The notes beneath the pieces were generated by a model, which saw nothing but the letters and a program-made list of their open reading frames with translations, was not told the DNA's origin and ran no database searches. This document shows positions 61,013 to 64,000 of a stretch of 64,000 nt of DNA, piece after piece. This DNA is from JAOUEA01 sp038249195 (GTDB taxonomy: Bacteria; Actinomycetota; UBA4738; HRBIN12): positions 186,001 to 250,000 of the forward strand of contig JBBRWM010000005.1 in the NCBI GenBank assembly GCA_038249195.1, given 5' to 3'. The position numbers and the translations under genes were made by a program. Position 1 is the stretch's first letter. Each line of letters starts with the position of its first letter.

Positions 61013-62550
61013 CGCGCGAGCATCCGACGCCTTCCCCAGCAGGAACTCCACCTCCGAGAGCCGATCGAGATGAGGTCTTCTTGGAGGTAACGAAGAGCAT
61101 CTGCCCGCTGTGCAAACGGGTGCTCGACGCCGAGGTGAACATCCGCGACAACAGAGTCATCCTTCGCAAACGCTGCCCCGACCACGGCGAGTTCGAAGCG
61201 CTCGTCTACGGGGACGCCACGATGTACATGGACGCGCTGCGGTTCAACAAGCCGGGCACGTACCCGCTCGAGACACAGACCGAAGTCGTCGACGGGTGCC
61301 CGTTGGATTGCGGGCTGTGTCCGGACCACAAGCAGCACGCGTGCGTCGGCTTGATCGAGGTGAACTCGAATTGCAACCTGGACTGCCCGGTGTGTTTCGC
61401 CGACTCCGGGCATCAGGCAGACGGGTTCTCGCTGACCATGGAGCAGGTCGAGCTCGGCCTCGACACCTTCGTCCGGGCTGAAGGCGAACCAGAGGTGCTG
61501 ATGCTCTCCGGCGGCGAGCCCTCCATCCACCCGCAGATCCTGGGATTCATCGCCATGGCACGGGACAAGGGGATCCGTCACGTCGTTCTGAACACGAACG
61601 GGATCCGATTGGCTCGAGACCGTGCCTTCGCTGCTGCATTGGCCAAGGAACGCACCGCGATCTACCTGCAGTTCGATGGACTTCGGGAAGACACCCACGT
61701 CCGGATCAGGGGCCGCGATCTGCGCACGTTGAAGGATCAGGCCCTCGACCGCTGTGCCGAGTTCGGTCTGTCGGTCACGTTGGTGGCGGCCGTGGAGAAG
61801 GGTGTGAACGACGACGAGCTCGCCGACATCCTGCGCTTCGGATTCGCCCATCCGGCGGTGCATTCGGTGGTGTTCCAGCCGGTCACGCACGCGGGACGTC
61901 ATCTCCAGTTCGAGCCACTCGAGCGGCTCACGAACTCCGACGTGATCCACGCGATCGTGGACCAGATGCCCGAGACGTTCGAGCTGAACGACTTCTTCCC
62001 GGTGCCCTGTTGCTTCCCGACCTGTCGGAGTGTCACCTACCTGCTGGTCGACGGTGAAGACATCGTGCCGGTGCCGAGGATCCTCAACATCGAAGATCAC
62101 CTCGACTACGTGACGAATCGCGCGCTGCCCGACCCCGCGATCCGCGGGGCATTGGAGAGGCTCTGGAGCGCATCGGCGGTGCCGGGAACTGCCGACACGG
62201 CGGAACAGCTCGCCTGTGCGACGTGCGCGATCGACCTGCCGGAAGCGGTTCGCAACCTCACGGACAAGGCGTTCATGATCGTGATCCAGGACTTCCAAGA
62301 CGCATATACGTTGAACGTACGGCAGCTCATGAAGTGCTGCGTCGAACAGATCACACCCGACGGACGTCTGATCCCGTTCTGCGCGTACAACTCGGTCTGG
62401 TATCGCGAGGAGATCCGAGCCCAGCTCACCGGCTTGACGGTCGAAGATGTGGTTCCCAATGCACGAGCCTTGCAACCGCTGCTGCGATCCGGCCCGCACG
62501 GTTCCAAGGTGGTGGGGCGGCCATCGGCGACGACCCATCCTCGGAACTGA
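61009..62550 (+). CDS. Radical SAM enzyme resembling tetraether lipid synthase (Tes/MJ0619)
   Basis: A 513-residue iron-sulfur protein. An N-terminal zinc/rubredoxin-like part (CPLC at 32-35, CPDHG at 56) is followed by CPLDCGLC (97-104) and the radical SAM motif CNLDCPVC (122-129, Cx3Cx2C). The GGEP-type SAM site is LSGGEPSIHP. Further Cys groups follow: PVPCCFPTC, CATCA and KCC, and a C-terminal IPFCAYN. The N-terminal CPLC/CPDHG arrangement, the extra clusters and IPFCAYN match the MJ0619/Tes family, which joins lipid tails in archaea. Bacterial homologues exist with unproven roles in membrane-spanning lipids; methylase or other functions remain possible. Overlaps the preceding gene and precedes a methyltransferase. 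Confidence 0.82.
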   Translation: MTREHPTPSPAGTPPPRADRDEVFLEVTKSICPLCKRVLDAEVNIRDNRVILRKRCPDHGEFEALVYGDATMYMDALRFNKPGTYPLETQTEVVDGCPLDCGLCPDHKQHACVGLIEVNSNCNLDCPVCFADSGHQADGFSLTMEQVELGLDTFVRAEGEPEVLMLSGGEPSIHPQILGFIAMARDKGIRHVVLNTNGIRLARDRAFAAALAKERTAIYLQFDGLREDTHVRIRGRDLRTLKDQALDRCAEFGLSVTLVAAVEKGVNDDELADILRFGFAHPAVHSVVFQPVTHAGRHLQFEPLERLTNSDVIHAIVDQMPETFELNDFFPVPCCFPTCRSVTYLLVDGEDIVPVPRILNIEDHLDYVTNRALPDPAIRGALERLWSASAVPGTADTAEQLACATCAIDLPEAVRNLTDKAFMIVIQDFQDAYTLNVRQLMKCCVEQITPDGRLIPFCAYNSVWYREEIRAQLTGLTVEDVVPNARALQPLLRSGPHGSKVVGRPSATTHPRN

Positions 62551-62554
62551 CGGC

Positions 62555-63361
62555 ATGACGACGATCGTCGATCCCGCAACGGTGAAGGCATGCTGCACCT
62601 CGCTGTACGAACACAGGCTCACGGGGTGGCTGCTGGAGGATGGATTTCATCCCGGTGGTGTGGCCCTGACTGACCGACTCGTCGAGCTCCTCGAGGTGTC
62701 GGCCGAACAGCAGGTGGTCGACGTCGCCGCCGGGCCGGGAACGTCGGCACTTCGCGTCGCAGCCACGATGGATGCTCGGGTGCACGGAGTGGATCTGTCC
62801 TCGGCACTCGTCGAGGCGGCGACCGAGCGGGCACGAAACCAGGGTCTATCCGATCGCGTTGTTTTCACCGTCGGCGATGCGGAGCGCCTGCCGCTGGGCG
62901 ACGGTGCGGCGGACGTGGTTCTGTGCGAATGCTCGCTCTGCATCTTCCCGGATAAGCGCGATGCCGTACGGGAGATGGCCCGCGTGGTTCGGCCGGGTGG
63001 GCGGGTGGGTGTCGCGGACGTCGTGGTCGATCGACGCCGTCTTCCTCCGGAACTCGATACCCTCGCGGCACGCGTCGCGTGCATCGCGGATGCGCGAACC
63101 CTCGAGGAGAACATCGGTCTTCTCCAGGGGGGAGGTCTCCGCATCGACGTCATCGAACGTCACGACGCGGCGGTCATGGCGATGCTCGACCGGATCGACG
63201 CGCGTCTCGCTATCGCTCGGATGGCCCTCCCTGCGGAGCGAACCGACGACATCCGGCGTGCGCGCTCGATCGTGTCGTCCGTCAGGCGGGTGGTCGAAGA
63301 CGGTGTGGTCGGCTACGCCCTCGTCGTGGCGACCAGAGCGGACGGCGATCGTGTCGCGTGA
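62555..63361 (+). CDS. SAM-dependent methyltransferase
   Basis: A 268-residue class I methyltransferase. The SAM-binding motif VVDVAAGPGTSALRVAATM lies at about residues 50-68, DAERLPLGDGAADVVLC is motif II, and RVVRPGGRVGVADVV is motif III. The first 35 residues include a Cys pair (KACCTSLYE). It begins four bases after the radical SAM stop, so it is surely in the same operon and probably modifies the same product. It resembles arsenite/ubiquinone methyltransferases in the SAM core, but this is the shared fold only. Confidence 0.85.
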   Translation: MTTIVDPATVKACCTSLYEHRLTGWLLEDGFHPGGVALTDRLVELLEVSAEQQVVDVAAGPGTSALRVAATMDARVHGVDLSSALVEAATERARNQGLSDRVVFTVGDAERLPLGDGAADVVLCECSLCIFPDKRDAVREMARVVRPGGRVGVADVVVDRRRLPPELDTLAARVACIADARTLEENIGLLQGGGLRIDVIERHDAAVMAMLDRIDARLAIARMALPAERTDDIRRARSIVSSVRRVVEDGVVGYALVVATRADGDRVA

Positions 63362-63450
63362 TCCAGCCGACGTCTTCGCGCCGGACCGCGCCGAGCGGTC
63401 GACCGGGAATCATCGCCGTGTTTCGGGCGTCCAAGTCGGTGTGACGACAT

Positions 63451-63978
63451 ATGGCCACTGATCAGGACGAGTTCTTGCGAGCCACGATGGGATGCCTGGA
63501 TCTCGTCCATAACCTGGCGCGGCGGACGGTGTATTCACCTGAGGATGCCCAGGATCTCGTGCAGGAGACCTATCTCGCCGCCTTCCGTGCATGGCAGGAC
63601 GACCGGCGCCCCAACAAGGTCGAACCGTGGATCGCGACCATCTGCCTGAACCTCGGGCGGTCCTTCTTCCGGCGACGCGCTCGTCGGCCATATGAGGTTG
63701 CGCTCGACGATCGCTTGATCGTGTTGCCCGATGGCTCCGACCCCGAAGCTGACGCGATCGCGACGCTCGATCGCGAGGCGCTACACGCGGCGATGTGGCA
63801 ACTCCCGGAGGAACAACGCACTGCCATCACCCTCGTCGATCTCGGGGGTTTGAGCACAGCCGAGGCCGCCGAGGTGATGGGAACGCCCCAGGGGACGGTC
63901 CTGTCTCGCCTTCATCGCGGTCGTCGAGCGCTCGCGATCCTGATGACCAACGACATCCCGCAGCGGGAGGTGACCTGA
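63451..63978 (+). CDS. ECF-type RNA polymerase sigma factor
   Basis: A 175-residue group IV sigma factor. Region 2 includes NLARRTVYSPEDAQDLVQET and YLAAFRAWQ; region 4 has LPEEQRTAITLVDLGGLSTA then EAAEVMGTPQGTVLSRLHRG, like SigR/RpoE-type factors with a C-terminal helix-turn-helix. The ATG at 63451 is used. Its stop is followed at once by the ATG of the next gene (TGA ATG), the usual layout for a sigma/anti-sigma pair. Confidence 0.9.
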   Translation: MATDQDEFLRATMGCLDLVHNLARRTVYSPEDAQDLVQETYLAAFRAWQDDRRPNKVEPWIATICLNLGRSFFRRRARRPYEVALDDRLIVLPDGSDPEADAIATLDREALHAAMWQLPEEQRTAITLVDLGGLSTAEAAEVMGTPQGTVLSRLHRGRRALAILMTNDIPQREVT

Positions 63979-64000
63979 ATGTCCCGAGAGCGGATCGATC
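63979..64000 (+). CDS. Start of a probable anti-sigma factor (3' partial)
   Basis: Only seven codons remain (MSRERID). The ATG abuts the sigma factor stop, and the sequence resembles the start of RsrA/ChrR-like zinc anti-sigma factors, which usually follow such sigma genes. The rest is outside the window, so identity is a guess from position. Confidence 0.4.

Noticed and set aside
1..64000. CRISPR arrays, rRNA genes and prophage genes
   Set aside because: No repeat-spacer arrays, rRNA segments or phage structural genes were noticed on reading; a full computational scan was not possible.

Overview
The window is about 64 kb of very GC-rich DNA with dense, overlapping genes and frequent GTG starts. 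Its gene content fits an uncultured, aerobic actinobacterial-type bacterium: caa3-type oxidase genes, complex I operons with menaquinone side-chain genes, a Rex-type operator, AbiE, and two GH15 hydrolases. The lineage is inferred from gene style only; no rRNA or other phylogenetic marker is present.

Region 1 (1-5646) is the end of a cytochrome oxidase cluster: subunit III (5' end cut by the window), small subunit IV, a CtaG-type assembly factor, a membrane protein with three copper-binding cupredoxin domains, a TlpA-like thioredoxin and, on the opposite strand, a fused heme A synthase/heme O synthase. Region 2 (5697-22881) has a short polyprenyl synthase, a PNPOx-like flavin/F420 protein, and then a palindromic Rex-type operator in front of geranylgeranyl reductase and a complete 14-gene nuoA-N operon. 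Region 3 (22889-32671) has a long-chain polyprenyl diphosphate synthase and a second complex I operon, nuoABCHIJKLMN, which lacks nuoD, nuoE, nuoF and nuoG. The two operons and the prenyl genes together look like a menaquinone-linked respiratory block. A long imperfect hairpin lies between the second nuoN and htpX.

Region 4 (32912-38503) holds the HtpX protease, an aminomutase-like aminotransferase with a PLP decarboxylase, YajQ, an amidohydrolase and tRNA-Tyr(GUA). Region 5 (38541-55880) is an accessory region with many broken genes: a RibD/DHFR-like gene cut by an in-frame amber codon, an NAD-binding gene with one frameshift, a kelch lipoprotein with two frameshifts, and short remnants of an ECF sigma factor, a flavin monooxygenase, YciI, UvrA and a histidine kinase. 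Intact genes among them include an ECF sigma factor overlapping a membrane-anchored beta-propeller, an AbiEi/AbiEii toxin-antitoxin pair, HIT-type proteins, a nucleotidyltransferase, an APH-like kinase, a P1B-type metal ATPase and a GH15 hydrolase.

Region 6 (55869-64000) has a second thioredoxin divergent from a DUF3179 lipoprotein with a shared inverted repeat, NAD(P)H-hydrate epimerase overlapping a second GH15 hydrolase, and an operon of a small membrane protein, a multi-cysteine radical SAM enzyme resembling the archaeal tetraether lipid synthase (Tes/MJ0619) family, and a methyltransferase. An ECF sigma factor and the first codons of its probable partner end the window. Several genes begin six or seven bases after a TAnnnT box, which suggests leaderless transcription. 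All functions are read from sequence motifs and neighbourhood; no database search was run.
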